From contig JAYWVB010000029.1 in assembly GCA_039881045.1 (NCBI GenBank), positions 248,001 through 312,000 of the forward strand: a DNA stretch of 64,000 nucleotides. The letters run 5' to 3'. The stretch comes from Chaetomium olivaceum. Lineage: Eukaryota > Ascomycota > Sordariomycetes > Sordariales > Chaetomiaceae. The notes under the pieces were generated by a model. It was given only the letters and a program-made list of their open reading frames with translations, searched no databases and was not told the DNA's origin. Positions 44,239 through 55,500 of the stretch are shown here, piece by piece. Both the position numbers and the translations under genes were made by a program. Within the stretch, counting starts at the first letter, position 1. Each line of letters starts with the position of its first letter.

Positions 44239-45568
44239 ATGGATTTAGGCACCGTCCTCACAGTGGTCGAGCTGGTTGAAAAGGCCATCACCATCTACGA
44301 ACGTATCGAAAACCTTCCCCAGCAGATGGCCCAGCTAGGCCGGCGGATGGAAAATCTGAACCTCTTCCTCGTCCGCCTCCAGAACTTCCTCACAGAAAGC
44401 AACAGAAACAACAAAAAGGCGAAAACCCCACTGTTGCCCGGACAACTGAACGATCTCAGCAAGCTGCTAGCCGGAATAAAAGCCAACGCCGAAAAGGTGT
44501 ACGATCTATTTGACCGTTACAAGAGCGGGATCCTATCGCGGTCCAAGGACCTCAAGTTCCGGGCATCATGGATGACTCAGGTGTGGTTCTCTATCGTCGA
44601 CAGCAGCGCCGACAAGGTCCAGGTCATCATGGAGGACATTGATGACCAACGCAGCCTGCTGCGTGACTACCTGGTCCTCATGGCCGTCGAGAAGGCCTAC
44701 GAGCCTGCCACCACCGCCGCCACCACGCGGCCGGGCCGTGACCCGGCGCAGAAGCCAACAAATGGAACGCTAGCAGCAGCATCCACCAAACGCCACCCGA
44801 CGCCCTCTCCCTCCCCAACCCCGCCGCGCCGCGACTACAAGATCCTCTTCGTCGACCCTTACAATGAAGCCCGCAGCGTAGTTGCCGAGGCCCTCGTCAA
44901 ACTCCTCGCGCAGATGACGCTCCGCGCCCGTGGCGGGGGTGGTGACTGGCGTATCGGCGAGGTCAGCTCGGCCGGGTTCTTCACCAAGCGCAAGAACGAG
45001 GCGGTCGACGCGATCGACGGGCTGGAATACAGCGACCGGAGCTTCAAGCTGCCGTGGCGGCCGGGCGGGAAGGCACCCGACGCGACGGCGCTATCGGCGG
45101 TATTTGATAACCGGTGGGCGGATTTCCCGTTCAAGAAGGATATTCGCAAGGAGATTTTGGGGCGCACGTCGCGGGGGATGCCGAAGGATGTGTTTTCAAA
45201 GTTTGACTTTGTGTTTGTGTTTACGATTCGGGAGCATGATAATATGGTTAAGCTGAAGGAGGCACTGCTAAAAAAGGAGGGACCCGGGGCGGGGGGGGCA
45301 CGGTCCGCGGTTGCAAGGGCGGGTGTTGCAGCTGGGGACATATTTAGCGCAGAAGCGGGGGCAGGTCCGAGAGATATTGAATCCTGTGGAGGCTGGGATT
45401 GTGAAGAGTGAAGATTTGAAGAAGCATAGGGAGGCCTGGAATCAGCAGGTGTCGGAAATCAGGACGGCGTTGAAGGCTTTTTTGAAGCAGGAAATGAGGT
45501 GGACGCCGCCGGATGATCAGGATGTGTCTTCCACTGGTAATAAGGGGCTCGACGCTGGGAAGAAGTAA
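44239..45568 (+). CDS. helical N-terminal region plus catalytically dead low-molecular-weight phosphatase-like domain
   Basis: Not a named family. Residues 1-150 are helical (MDLGTVLTVVELVEKAITI; LGRRMENLNLFLVRL) and resemble, weakly, the N-terminal domains of fungal STAND/NLR proteins. A Pro/Thr-rich linker leads to a domain starting YKILFVDPYNEARSVVAEAL (from about 200). This lines up with the LMW protein tyrosine phosphatase P-loop LFVC-x-G-N-x-C-R-S. Here the catalytic Cys is Asp206 and the second Cys is Ala211, while Asn209, Arg212 and Ser213 remain. GEVSSAGFF matches the VxSAG strand, and FDFVFVFTIREHDNMVKLKEAL the FDxIxxMxxxNxxxL strand-helix. The frame from 44239 stops at 45411. One base too many (or two too few) in the G8 run 45291-45298 would join it to the frame ending at 45568 (LQLGTYLAQKRGQVREIL..., ALKAFLKQEMRW). 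The function is probably binding or scaffolding. Confidence 0.6.
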
Positions 45569-45805
45569 GGGGGCTGGCGTCGCGGTATGCGGTTTGAGTA
45601 GGTAGAGGTCATACCGAGTAAGCGACAATGTTGAAAGCTGGGTACCTTAGGTAATAACTAAATGCAATGGGGCTCAGTCCCGAGCAGATAAAGAAACGGG
45701 GAGAGATATCAGAGCAGGCCCGGGGAAATTCCTTTGTTCTGATTGTGAGATATTCCATATCAATTAGTATCTTTCGCCTACGAAGATCTTTAGTAGCTTG
45801 ACTTC

Positions 45806-46609
45806 CTACCTTGCAGGCGCCAGTAAAGGCCACCTCCTAGGGAAGAATGGAAACCTGATTTGGTCTTTGTCTAAGTAGCTCGACCATGCCATTGAATTCC
45901 CTTGACACGCAACGCAATGCCAACGCCTCAAACCGTCCCCCGAGGAGCGATAAATGCAGCAAACCGGCACGTACGCGCCACAGTCGGGCCAACCACACAT
46001 CCTTTGAAGATCGAGGGGGTCACGCACCCACTTGATCGCAAGCCACAGGTCTCGCGATACCGCCGGAGTCATACAACTCATGAACCTCTCCAATTTCATG
46101 TCCACGTCACAGCACATGAGCCCGGCCAGGCGGAATATCGTCCGCGCAATGTCGGCGTGGCTCCGGATGAACGCCGCCTTGTCCTGTTCAGTCGTCTCCG
46201 GATTTTGGAGGAAGGCGCTTTCGAGTTGTTTCTTCTCTCTGCGCACTTCCAGAATGTCGTCGCGGTTTTTCTCGATGCTAACCTTCACATTGAACGCCTT
46301 GACCATCAAGCAGTTACGGCAGATGATCTTGCCACAGGGGAGGTCATGAATCTGGTCGAGTCTAACACGGCAGTGGCAATTGGAGCATGCCACTTTCCAT
46401 ATCGTGGATTCGCTGTAGTTGCCGTACCGGTTTAGATATTTTGCGATGTTCTTTTTGTTCCGGTCGTGCCGGTGGTGGCCGCATCTGTGCTCGCCGTGTT
46501 TACGGAAAGCTGGAATAAGCCTGGCGATATGGGCTGGGGGCGGGAATGGTTCGCCTTCGATACCCATATCCGAGGATAAGTTACGCAAGGGATTTTTTGA
46601 GGCTGGCAT
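45806..46609 (-). CDS. zinc-binding RING/IBR-like protein of unknown function
   Basis: Single exon, 267 residues from the ATG at 46609; an upstream extension to 46669 has no ATG. A His/Cys-containing basic segment (EHRCGHHRHDRNKKN) precedes CSNCHCRVRLDQIHDLPCGKIICRNCL, whose C-x2-C and C-x4-C-x2-C spacing resembles the end of a RING or IBR finger. A helical region follows (EKNRDDILEVRREKKQLESAF), then MCGWPDCGAYVPVCC and WHCVACQG, a second possible zinc site. Similar fungal proteins are often named IBR-finger proteins, but I cannot show E3 ligase activity. It converges on the dead-phosphatase gene, with 237 bp between their ends. Confidence 0.6.
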   Translation of the reverse strand: MPASKNPLRNLSSDMGIEGEPFPPPAHIARLIPAFRKHGEHRCGHHRHDRNKKNIAKYLNRYGNYSESTIWKVACSNCHCRVRLDQIHDLPCGKIICRNCLMVKAFNVKVSIEKNRDDILEVRREKKQLESAFLQNPETTEQDKAAFIRSHADIARTIFRLAGLMCCDVDMKLERFMSCMTPAVSRDLWLAIKWVRDPLDLQRMCGWPDCGAYVPVCCIYRSSGDGLRRWHCVACQGNSMAWSSYLDKDQIRFPFFPRRWPLLAPAR

Positions 46610-47089
46610 GTTTGCTGTGCGTGGTATGTACCGTCCTGAGGCAGCGAAGAACGCAGTGGACGGCGACAAGCCAGGAGGAAAGTCGAGATAACGGGCAATA
46701 TGCTATAATGACATTGATTATATCCACAGCTACAATCACGTTATGAAAAAGGCATTGTGTTAGGGACAAAGTAACCAGCTCCGGCGGCTTAAAGAACGGT
46801 GTTGTTGCGTTGACAGAACTGGCCACCAACACTAAGCTTTGTTGGTAGCTTGCCTTGACCATCAAGCGGTGTTGCAATATAGATGCATGGACTTTGAAGA
46901 CCTAGTCGAAGACTCGGATAATGCTAAAAGTCGCATAGTACACGAAGCAAAAGCATTGTCATATTGTCATTTAGCAATCATAGACTACAGGGAGTAACAA
47001 ACAACAAATAGAGGGCTCTTGCGCGCAGTAAGAAAACGTCCCCAGGGCAACACCGCAAAGCAAAAACACATTGCCAAAATCCATAGATA
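46610..47089. other. intergenic
   Basis: No gene recognised. Confidence 0.55.
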
Positions 47090-48047
47090 TCACAATCCGC
47101 AAATCCCGTTTTTGCAAATGATCAAGAAGTCGCCGCAGTCAGTATCGGTTTCGCAGCTGTTACCTAAGAAGAAATCAGCACGAGAGCGCCAACCCCTGAA
47201 TACGTGTTACATACCAATGCAGGAAAGCGGGTTGTCAGCACACGGAGGTCTCGGGTTTGCCTGAGCTGAGGTTGGTTGGGGACGAACTGTCGAACGAATG
47301 GATGTGAGCGGAACTGTGACCCGGCGGGTAGTCGTGGGCCTGGGTGGAACTGTCACTCGGCGGGTAGTCGTAGTTCTGGGTGGGACTGTCACTCGGCGGG
47401 TAGTCGTAGGCCTGCGTGTGACTGTCACTCGACGGGTGCTTGTGACGATGCGTCGAGTGCTAGTGACCAAGGTTACGGGGCCATCGCCGCAAGTGCCCGA
47501 GTGGCAAGTCATGTCGCCGTCACAGTCATTCTCTGTCTCACATGGATCACCTACAGGCAGCGTTGGGTTAGCATTTGTTTCTAACTCATAAATTTCCCAG
47601 TAGGGCTCAGCCTTGAGAGGAGAAAGGGGAAAACATACCCGCGCAGTGGCCCGTCCATTCACAATCGGGGTTGGAGGGAAACGTGGGCGTAGCCGTCACA
47701 TATATGGTGGTTGTTACAATGATGGGATTTGGAACAGTGAGAGTGGGAGGGACGGCGTCCGGATCGGCACATGTCCCAGCACCACAGATGAGGTCGCCGT
47801 CGCAGTCGAGTTCGGTCTCGCAAGGGTCGCCTAGCGTACGTAGTAGTTAGCCAACAGCGACTTTAGGCGGTGTCAAAGGAGGGGCGAGTATACCAAGGCA
47901 ATGGTCTGTCCATTCGCACGCATCTTCTCCCTCTTCGTCATCCCCGCCATCACTCCACTGGCGGGCAACGACCCCAGGGGTCGGGATTCTTCTACCTTCC
48001 AAGCAGAGCCCATAAGCCAGAACTGCAAGAAAATAGGTGAACTTCAT
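47090..48047 (-). CDS. secreted modular Cys-rich protein with three duplicated modules
   Basis: Four exons, 48047-47894, 47830-47639, 47550-47215 and 47163-47090, give 251 residues. A signal peptide is at about 1-17 (MKFTYFLAVLAYGLCLE). The mature protein has three copies of one module: CEWTDHCLG-DPCETELDCDG, CEWTGHCAG-DPCETENDCDG and CADNPLSCIG-NSCETDTDCG, each closing with C-x-x-G-x-C. Between modules 2 and 3 lies a Thr/Arg-rich repeat with a 12-residue unit (RRVTVPPRTTTT). All three introns are phase 1 and fall at the same Gly codon inside each module. No enzyme domain is visible. I infer an extracellular matrix, wall or effector-like protein. Confidence in the exon model is high because every phase and acceptor agrees. 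Confidence 0.8.
47322..47429 (-). repeat. coding minisatellite, three 36-bp units
   Basis: Three units beginning cggcgggtagtcgt on the + strand encode the 12-residue Thr/Arg/Pro repeat of the modular Cys-rich protein. A diverged fourth partial unit follows. Length variation between strains is plausible. Confidence 0.75.
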
Positions 48048-49599
48048 ATTGTTAGTTAAACTACGTGTTAGCCACAATGAGCAAGGTAAGACCCAAGATC
48101 GGTGGAACGGCTCGGCCTGGGGTTGGCCCCCTGATATAGTTGTTCATTTCTCAGCCGGGACCAAACGAATGATAGAGCACAATCACAGACTACCACATAT
48201 ACAAACGCCGCTATCGGGGTTGGAGTTTACTTGTAACTTCGCCCAGAGATCTCATCTCCAGGGCTGTGGGGTTTAGAGCGTTCCTTGTTGGCCGTGTTGG
48301 CTGATGGCCATCTAAGGAAAGTGTGTCTAAACAACGTCTTGCGACGCCCAGCAAATGGGGGGCCGGCAAAACAAATCTGTTAATCACCCGGTTGGCACTT
48401 GTAGGCCAGGGAGATAGTCTGACTCGTTTAGCCAGAGAGCTCGGGGGATATGGGCCGCCAAGAACTAAAATGGCTGACGACACCCTTATATACACGGAGA
48501 CGGGAAGAAAGCAAATTGCTGCTTGGCACATATTGTGATGCCTGACCTTGAAGATGTCCATTACCGGCGGGTCTAGAACATTTGGAACGTGTGGGTGAAG
48601 CTAGGTAGGCAGCCTGCCCACCTCCCTACCCTTCTTTTTCTACCCTCCGTCGTCTTTTGATTTTGTACTTCTCTGGAGTCAGTCTTGTCTACTTGCACAG
48701 AGGTGGTAGTGGGGACTGGCACACAGCTCGGCTTCAAGTCCAAAATATTCTAACAAGCTCCCAAGGTTTCAGCCGCCTCAAGCGACGCGGGTGAGCCGGC
48801 CTGATTCCGTCTCTATAAGGCATGCAGGCGTACCGGACTCATCTTTCTGAATGCATGTCCAGTTTCCAATAGTAACACACGACCGAGACAATCTAAATAG
48901 CATTACCGCCAATCGGTCCGGTTGCCGAGTTTGCGTGCGCAAAAACGATTGTAATAGCACCCGCTTTTTCTCCCCTATTACTACTAGTTATACCATATCA
49001 TAGCTCTGACTGCTGCGTTCATTCTGGCACAAAGCACCACCGCTCAGTCCACCCGCTCAAACCTGACCAAGAATCCCCTCACGTCTACCCCGAAGTGCGG
49101 CGAAGGGTAGAGCAAAGCTTCCTCCTCCACGACCTCATAACCCGTGGAACACACACAGGAAAGCAAAGGATCTGTAGGTCGAAAAGTCTGTGTGGTCGTG
49201 GAAAACTAAACAGCTAAGCTAAGGCGATGGATCTGCGTGGGTTATATGCATCTCTGGCTTTCTCCGCTAGAACGACATTTTGAATAATCCGAGAAAAGAT
49301 TTACTACCTTACCTATTCACTTGATGAACTTTATTCAGTTCTCTTCCCACCTAGTCATTGGGTCTTCAGTTTAAGGAACTATTATAATCACAGAGCTCTG
49401 TTTTCTATTATATCAAAACGGCCCCTTTGCGTTGTCATTCATAAGTTGACTATCCAATTATGGTAGCCGTCACCTAAATCCTTCCAGCCCACATGTTTTA
49501 CAGCGACAGCTGCAGCGGGTTTTCTCAGTGGCCGCCGGCTTGTATCAGGTAATATTGTTTCTCCAACATAGGATCACTAAATTGCTACTGAGCAACTGC
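48048..49599. other. intergenic, no gene recognised
   Basis: Promoter side of the modular Cys-rich gene and 3' flank of the esterase. It is locally A/T-rich at about 49,260-49,470. Confidence 0.5.
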
Positions 49600-51301
49600 C
49601 TACTTGCACGACCAACATCGCCCCTCGCCCGCAACACCGCAGGCTTGATCAAAGACGGCCTTTTCCGGATATGGGCACACAATGCGCTCTCCCACGACAC
49701 CCTCCGCGTCGGTAACTTGAACTGGAGAGCTGTCCGGTGCGGTACCGTTCTCGACCCACGCGCGCAATTGGTCAAAGAGAGTGGTTGGATTTCCGCTCGG
49801 TCCTCCCCCGCTACAGTGGCCCATGCCGGGTACTTCGAAGTGACGGTAAAAGTCATGGACGTCCGGGAGGAGGGCCGAAGCTGCGTCGTAGTATTTGATG
49901 GTGCCCTTCGGGGGGAGCAGCTGGTCGATCTGTGTATAGGACGGCGTTAGTAATTCGCAACAAGCATCTACACTCTCAGCAGAGGGGGCAAATATCACAA
50001 GAAGACTCACCAGGCCGTGGTACGTGACCATTTTCCCACCAGCGTTGCGGAAGGCAGACAGGTCAGGATCATCCGCTTCCATAATCGACCTGTACCTCTG
50101 CTGACCTCGGTGCACCAGCTCGTCAAACTCGGCGTGGGTCAAGTTGGTTAGGTCCAATTCGGCACCCCTATTAATAAACTGAAGTACCCAAGGGACGGAG
50201 ACAGATGCCAACACGCCTCGACAAGTTCCCGTACTACAGTCGGTATTGGCGACGCCAATGGCCAGATCGGTACCTGGCGTGGGCCCTGGCCATACATACA
50301 TGCCGTGCGAGTTGCGCATACCCTTCCACGTCGCGTTGACGACTGCCGCCGCTGTCCAGCTGATCTCAGAAATCTCGGGGCAGTCAGTAATAACCTGGCC
50401 GACTAGCTCAAAGGGATCAAAGCTAGCTAGACAGCCGTCCACGTCATTGACAACACCATCAATGAGGCCGTCTAGTCCATCGCATGCCAATGTCGCGGCT
50501 GCGTCGATCGCTTGCACCTCGCACGGGTAGGGATACTTCCCGAGTATGCTCATGAACTGCTGTGGCCACAGCATGGCGAGGAGGTTGTTTGTCCAGTGGA
50601 GGGGCGGAGCGCCTGCGGCGATGCCGTCGTATGCTGTCGGATAGCGTTGGGCGAGCATGAGGCCTTGCCGACCACCCTGAGAACAGCCATTCCAATAAGA
50701 GTAGTCTGGACCGCGGCCATAATAAGCCTTGATGAGCGATTTGGCGATGATTGCCTGGGTTGACGGGTTAATCAAACATCTTTTTGAGACTTCACCGTGA
50801 GTTTGTTGTCTGAAAACTTACTTCATCTTCCAGGGACACCGATGCGAGGTTTATTAGCGAATACATATCCGGGTTCCCGGGGCTAAGCAGCGCCCACGGA
50901 ACCCCAGAATCCTGGGCGCCTCGCAGGCCAGCGTCTGTCGTTACCGTGGCGTAGCCATCATTCACCGCACCAGCCATGGCGACATCAGTGATAGGGCTGC
51001 GTCCAGCTACCCACCCGGCACCTCCCACGGCCTGGAGCCGCCCGTTCCATCCGTCTGTCGGGGGAAGCCACGCTTCGACGGCGATGGTGTCGTCCTGCCC
51101 GGGGTGCGTGTAGGTTATGGTGACGTTGCAGAACGTCGCATTCTGGACTTCGACAGCCGGCTGGGTAAATCGGTGTGACACCGGAACTGAGCCGCTGTAG
51201 TTGGTAACGAGGCTTGCCGCGACCGAGAGAATCTCGGCTCCAAACAACGAGATACCGGTGAAGGTCTCCGTGAGACATGAAACTGTCGGTGTGATAGCCA
51301 T
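49600..51301 (-). CDS. tannase / feruloyl esterase family protein
   Basis: Serine hydrolase that cleaves phenolic esters such as tannin depsides or feruloyl-polysaccharide links. Exons 51301-50822, 50754-50011 and 49929-49600 encode 517 residues. The catalytic Ser is in NGCSQGGRQG and the His in VPGMGHCSGGG, with the paired Cys residues next to each (CS...HC), the hallmark of the family. The Asp is in YHGL-IDQLLPP, split by intron 2. Intron 2 (81 nt) has no in-frame stop, so unspliced RNA would still read through. The N-terminus (MAITPTVSCLTETFTG) starts where mature family members usually begin and has no clear signal peptide, and I see no upstream signal exon; the start or secretion route is therefore uncertain. 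The frame is intact. Confidence 0.9.
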
Positions 51302-53682
51302 GGCCGGCAGAGGAAGGGAATTAGAGGTGTGTACTACCGGAAGTGGGTGATTAGACGTGATTTGTGGGGGAATTTATAAGTTTGATGGCGGAGTCGAGCT
51401 TGTTAGTAGCCATGGCAACTCATCCCCTGCCCGTTAAAGCGTGCGCGTGAAAGCGTAGGTATGAGTCGGATTGAGCAAGTTCTGCGTCGTTCGGACTTAA
51501 TCCTTACGGAGCTCGGATTTTAATGGGCAAGGGGTGACAAAGAAAGGCGCGTGATGGAAGAGAATATACAAATGACTGGTGATGTAAAAGCTCCAGCATG
51601 GCAATGGAACTGACAGCCCTAACTGGCACTCAAAGAATTTAGCGGTTTTGTTTTTACCAGTAGATACTGGGCGCGGGTGAGGTGGCCGAAGAGTGTCGTT
51701 TTATGCGGGCAGCTCAACAACAGACCCCGCCCCCAGCAACGACCGGCGGCCGCGGTCCGGCGACTCGAGCCAAACTGCCACGGTAGTGCCGTACCTTGCC
51801 ATGCGACGCGCTATACCGGCGCGATGACATCTTGCCGCAGTTAGTGGCCACCGACAACAGTGACGACCACGATGCGGCGCCCCCGCCCCCGCCCCCGCCG
51901 TTTAAGTAGGTTGATGCCCACAGGGAGTTGAACTGTGAGCCCTGGGGCCATCAGGTGCGGCGGGAGCGCGGGGAGATAGGGAGGATGACGCTACAGGCCG
52001 ATAGCGGGTGTGAGTGCGGGAGAATGTGGACAGGTGACGCTGGCTGAGGTTTGTGTTCTGAGACCTGGTCCACGTCGAGCTGCTCACGACGTCGACGCTG
52101 CTGCCCGCGGAAAGACTCACAGCTGTGAAGGAGACTGGATGGCTCGCGGCCGCCCCGCCGTCCGATGAAGAGTTTCGGAAACGTTACCAAAGGGGGCGGT
52201 CACCCCAGCAGGTGCGGTCGGGTTGAAGCACATACTTTAACACCATTAGACGGGGTGCGGCTGCCTAGTGATAGTTTTGGATTGCTACATCCTGTTACTG
52301 ATGAAGTGATAGTATGTATGATTTGGCTATCTATCCAATGAGACGCTCAAAAGCAAGAAGTAGTCAACCCATGGCGAAGGGATAATGATCCAAGTCTTTC
52401 CCCCACCATATATTCCCAAGAGGCTGCCTAGGTGCAGATGCGCTCACGACGGGTTGTTGGCGCTTGATGATGATTCCCTTGTTGATAAAACCTTCAGACA
52501 TCCAAGTCTGTTAGTAAAGATTGGCGTCGTCGACGATGGCGTCCGCTCTAGAGGGGCTCGTCCAGCGTCAGGCCATCTACGGTGATTTTATCCGACGAAA
52601 AACTGCGTATCATCAAGACAACGGTCAAAGAGCAAGGAGACAGGTATACAAAAGGTGACTTACCTTTGAAGAGTGGACGTATGATCCACTGGGTTGGGTG
52701 CTATCCATCCGGCTCAGGTGACTGGTACTGATGAATTTCTTATCTTTTCGGGAATCCATGCATTCCCTATGGTTGGGCCCGCCGTTTGGCTTCCGACAAG
52801 TTACAACCATGTGTTTTTTGTTTTACCTGCAGTGCCACCTACCATTTAGTTCATGTGGATACATCAGGTACTCAAAGGGCAACCCTTGGCACGAGGTGAC
52901 GGAGGCCTCCTGCTCCTGAGTTGCATTGCCCAGCCCAATAATGATCTTTCCACAAAAGCATCTGTGTCGCTAATAGGTAGGCAATTACCGCTGCGACGGA
53001 GAAACGACAGAGGGGCCCTGATGCGGCTCGACAAAAGCGGAACGTACCCTGAAAGAATTCCATCTCACGTATCGCCTAGGGGGCAGTGCTAATGCTACCA
53101 TCCTTGATGTCGACCGACACCCCTCAAGAAAGACTGCAAACGGGGCTGAGTCGGTCCTGTCGTTGCGGTATTCGCGGTGGGTGTTGGCCACCCGAGCCAT
53201 TCTATTCGCAAGGTTGGATCTGTGGGCACCTAATCTGTACCCGACCTCCCTCAACATTTGATTATCTCCTCGGGGGGAGGCTTAGCGTTGAGTCGGCCCC
53301 CAATGTTGCATCACGCGGCATGAGTCCCGCAGCGCGACAAGCTCACCGCCAAGGCAGCGAGAACTTTTGATGACACGAGCCACAACGGACCCTTGGTCGA
53401 GAGGAGCTAGCCTGCGAGGTCCCAGTGTCTGGGCACCACAACGCTGCAAACGCTGTCGCTGTACTAAGGAGAAAGCCCTACAGCAGGAAGGCGCACCAAC
53501 AGCCCTTGGTATTGACCTCAGCCCCCAAACATAGCCGTGTGGTCATGCACTGATACTAGAGTAAAACAGTTCATAAACCAGCAAGGCCCCTCTTCCTGTC
53601 CGTCGAGCTGGTCGTCATTGCGCTTGCTCCTCTCAGTCACCAAACTAATCCTGATCCGGTAACTAGCAGCGACAGCACCATC
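51302..53682. other. long intergenic region, no gene recognised
   Basis: About 2.4 kb. It includes a short G/C-rich hexamer array (cccgcc units) at about 51,878-51,900. Frames on both strands are short and unconvincing, and I see no repeat ends or transposon motifs. Confidence 0.5.
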
Positions 53683-54829
53683 ATGGACGCGCTCTATAGC
53701 TCGGAGGCGTGGATCGCGAGTGCGGTACTGATCGGAGTCGCCCTTATTCCACTGGGTACCTTTTGGGGGTTCAATCTGCGCGGGCGGCGCGGGGGACAGC
53801 TAGCCCAGCCCTTGAAGGTGACACGCATCTTCCTCCACATAGCGCTGCCCACCTATATCCTGTGAGTCGCAAAGTTCAGTGCAGCGATGATGAATGGGGG
53901 TGAGTCGAGCTACCCTTTACTGACCAACGCACACTGACAGAGCCGTCGCAACTGCCATCATCTACCCCGCCACCGCCGCCGTGCGTCTCAGAGAGGCGGG
54001 TAGGATATCCCGGACCTGGGCGGGGTGATAGGCTTTTACGGAGCGGCCATTTCTTCGCTGCTCAACATTGCGGCGAGCATCATCGCATCCCAGGCAATCT
54101 ATCTCGCCGGGCTCTGCGTTTGGTATCTGGTGTTGGCCAAACAGAAGTGGTGGAAGGCGGTACAGCTGGATACCATATGCGCAACTGTGCTGCTCATTGT
54201 TCTCGACATTGCATGGTTCGCCAAGACAATCTCGGATTTCCATGACCCCTATGGGAATTCGATCCGCATTCGGCTGGAATGGCTGCTTGTGATAATCGAT
54301 CTCACTCTGTGTCTCGTCGCGGCGTTGAACGTTGGGGTGGCCATCTATTGCGCGGCGAAGCTGAAAAGACGCGGCGATCTTATTGTCGGAAATGTGAGTA
54401 TCCCCACTGCTCCAGCGGCAGGTGTATGTCATATCGGTCGCTAACCCAGGGCATTCTGTAGCTGCCCACTCTGTTTCTCTCAGCCTCTCTTCTCTGGTTG
54501 CTTCGCTGCGCCTTCGTCTTGGCGTATGACCTCAAGAGTATCATTCCGGCCTGGACTCAACCCGAAGCGGCTGTTCAGAAGATACTCTATCCCATCCTCG
54601 ACTTCTGGGTCTCGGCCACTGTTCTGGGGTTGGTCACCTTCATGGTACGCAACCGGGTGTGGTCGGATCCGTCAGTGTTCGCGGACCGGGGCAGCGGCAA
54701 CAGGAGCAGATGTATGTGCAGCCTGCGAGTCAATACCCACAGCCGCAGTATGGGCAGCAGCAGCAGTCACGGGTGTGTGAAAACCCTCATCAAAACTACC
54801 AGCAGGCGAAGCGCATGGGTGTCGACTAA
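53683..54829 (+). CDS. multi-spanning membrane protein of unknown function
   Basis: Three exons, 53683-53861, 53941-54393 and 54462-54829. The protein has about six or seven hydrophobic segments: ASAVLIGVALIPLGTFWGF, ILAVATAIIYPATA, GFYGAAISSLLNIAASIIA, LAGLCVWYLVLA, ATVLLIVLDIAWFA, LLVIIDLTLCLVAALNVGVA and LFLSASLLWLLRCAFVLAY. A Gln-rich cytosolic tail follows (ASQYPQPQYGQQQQS). Two G4 runs lack one base, 54022-54025 and 54688-54691. With one base added at each the total is 1,002 nt, exactly 334 codons, ending KRMGVD-stop at 54829, whereas the raw frame ends in low-complexity sequence at 54902. Topology resembles fungal seven-helix membrane proteins, but I cannot name the family. Confidence 0.65.
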
Positions 54830-55500
54830 GATGGGAAATTGGGATGGCAGCCAACGAGATACCCATGACCCCCACATAGATGATTACCTAGGTCCTGATT
54901 AGTCCATTATAATGATTTGAATATTATCTTAGAATCTCAAAGCTCCCACTTGTGAATCAACCCAGTTCCCAGCCAATGTTGTTAATGTTCAAGCCCTAGC
55001 CCTGTGATGACACCGGGAGAGGTTTCTCCAATGGTCGGGTCGTGACCTGAGTGGGTCACCGTGCTTTCCGCCCAACTAAAATGGTTTTTTTTTTTTTTTT
55101 ACCTTGGGTATCTAGGGGATGTGTTCTGTTGTTTTCTTTTCCTTTTCCTTTTTTTTTTCTTCTTCTTTTGTCTTTCAAGTCTTGCAGTCGGGAACAGAGA
55201 AAAACTGGACATGTGAGTCACGTGACTGGGTGAGAATTTGGGGAAGATACATAGTTATCCGGATCAAAAAAGCCCGAAGATTCCCGGTCTCCCAAGCAGC
55301 CCCGGGCTCGGCACCCAAGGCACCGCGCTTGCATGACGTCACCCCACACAGTCGTCATCAATCAGCACTAGCACGACTTGAACTTGGATAAAGTTCACCT
55401 TCTCCCCTCTCACTCCACAATCACTCAAACATCAACATTCCTCATAGACTGCCACACCAAGCGTTTCCATAAAACCAATTACCTCCAAACAATCAACATC
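54830..55500. promoter_or_regulatory. promoter region of the PLDc_N gene with homopyrimidine tracts
   Basis: Contains a T16 run at 55085-55100 and a C/T-only stretch at about 55,135-55,180, followed by a leader rich in CA. No gene recognised. The T runs are not next to target duplications, so I do not read them as retroposon tails. Confidence 0.5.

Noticed and set aside
47322..47429. CRISPR-like array
   Set aside because: The 36-bp units are contiguous without spacers and encode a Thr/Arg-rich protein repeat.
55085..55180. Poly-T run as the tail of a reverse-strand retroposon
   Set aside because: No target duplication or adjacent gene copy. Similar T and C/T tracts are usual in fungal promoters, for example at 12669.
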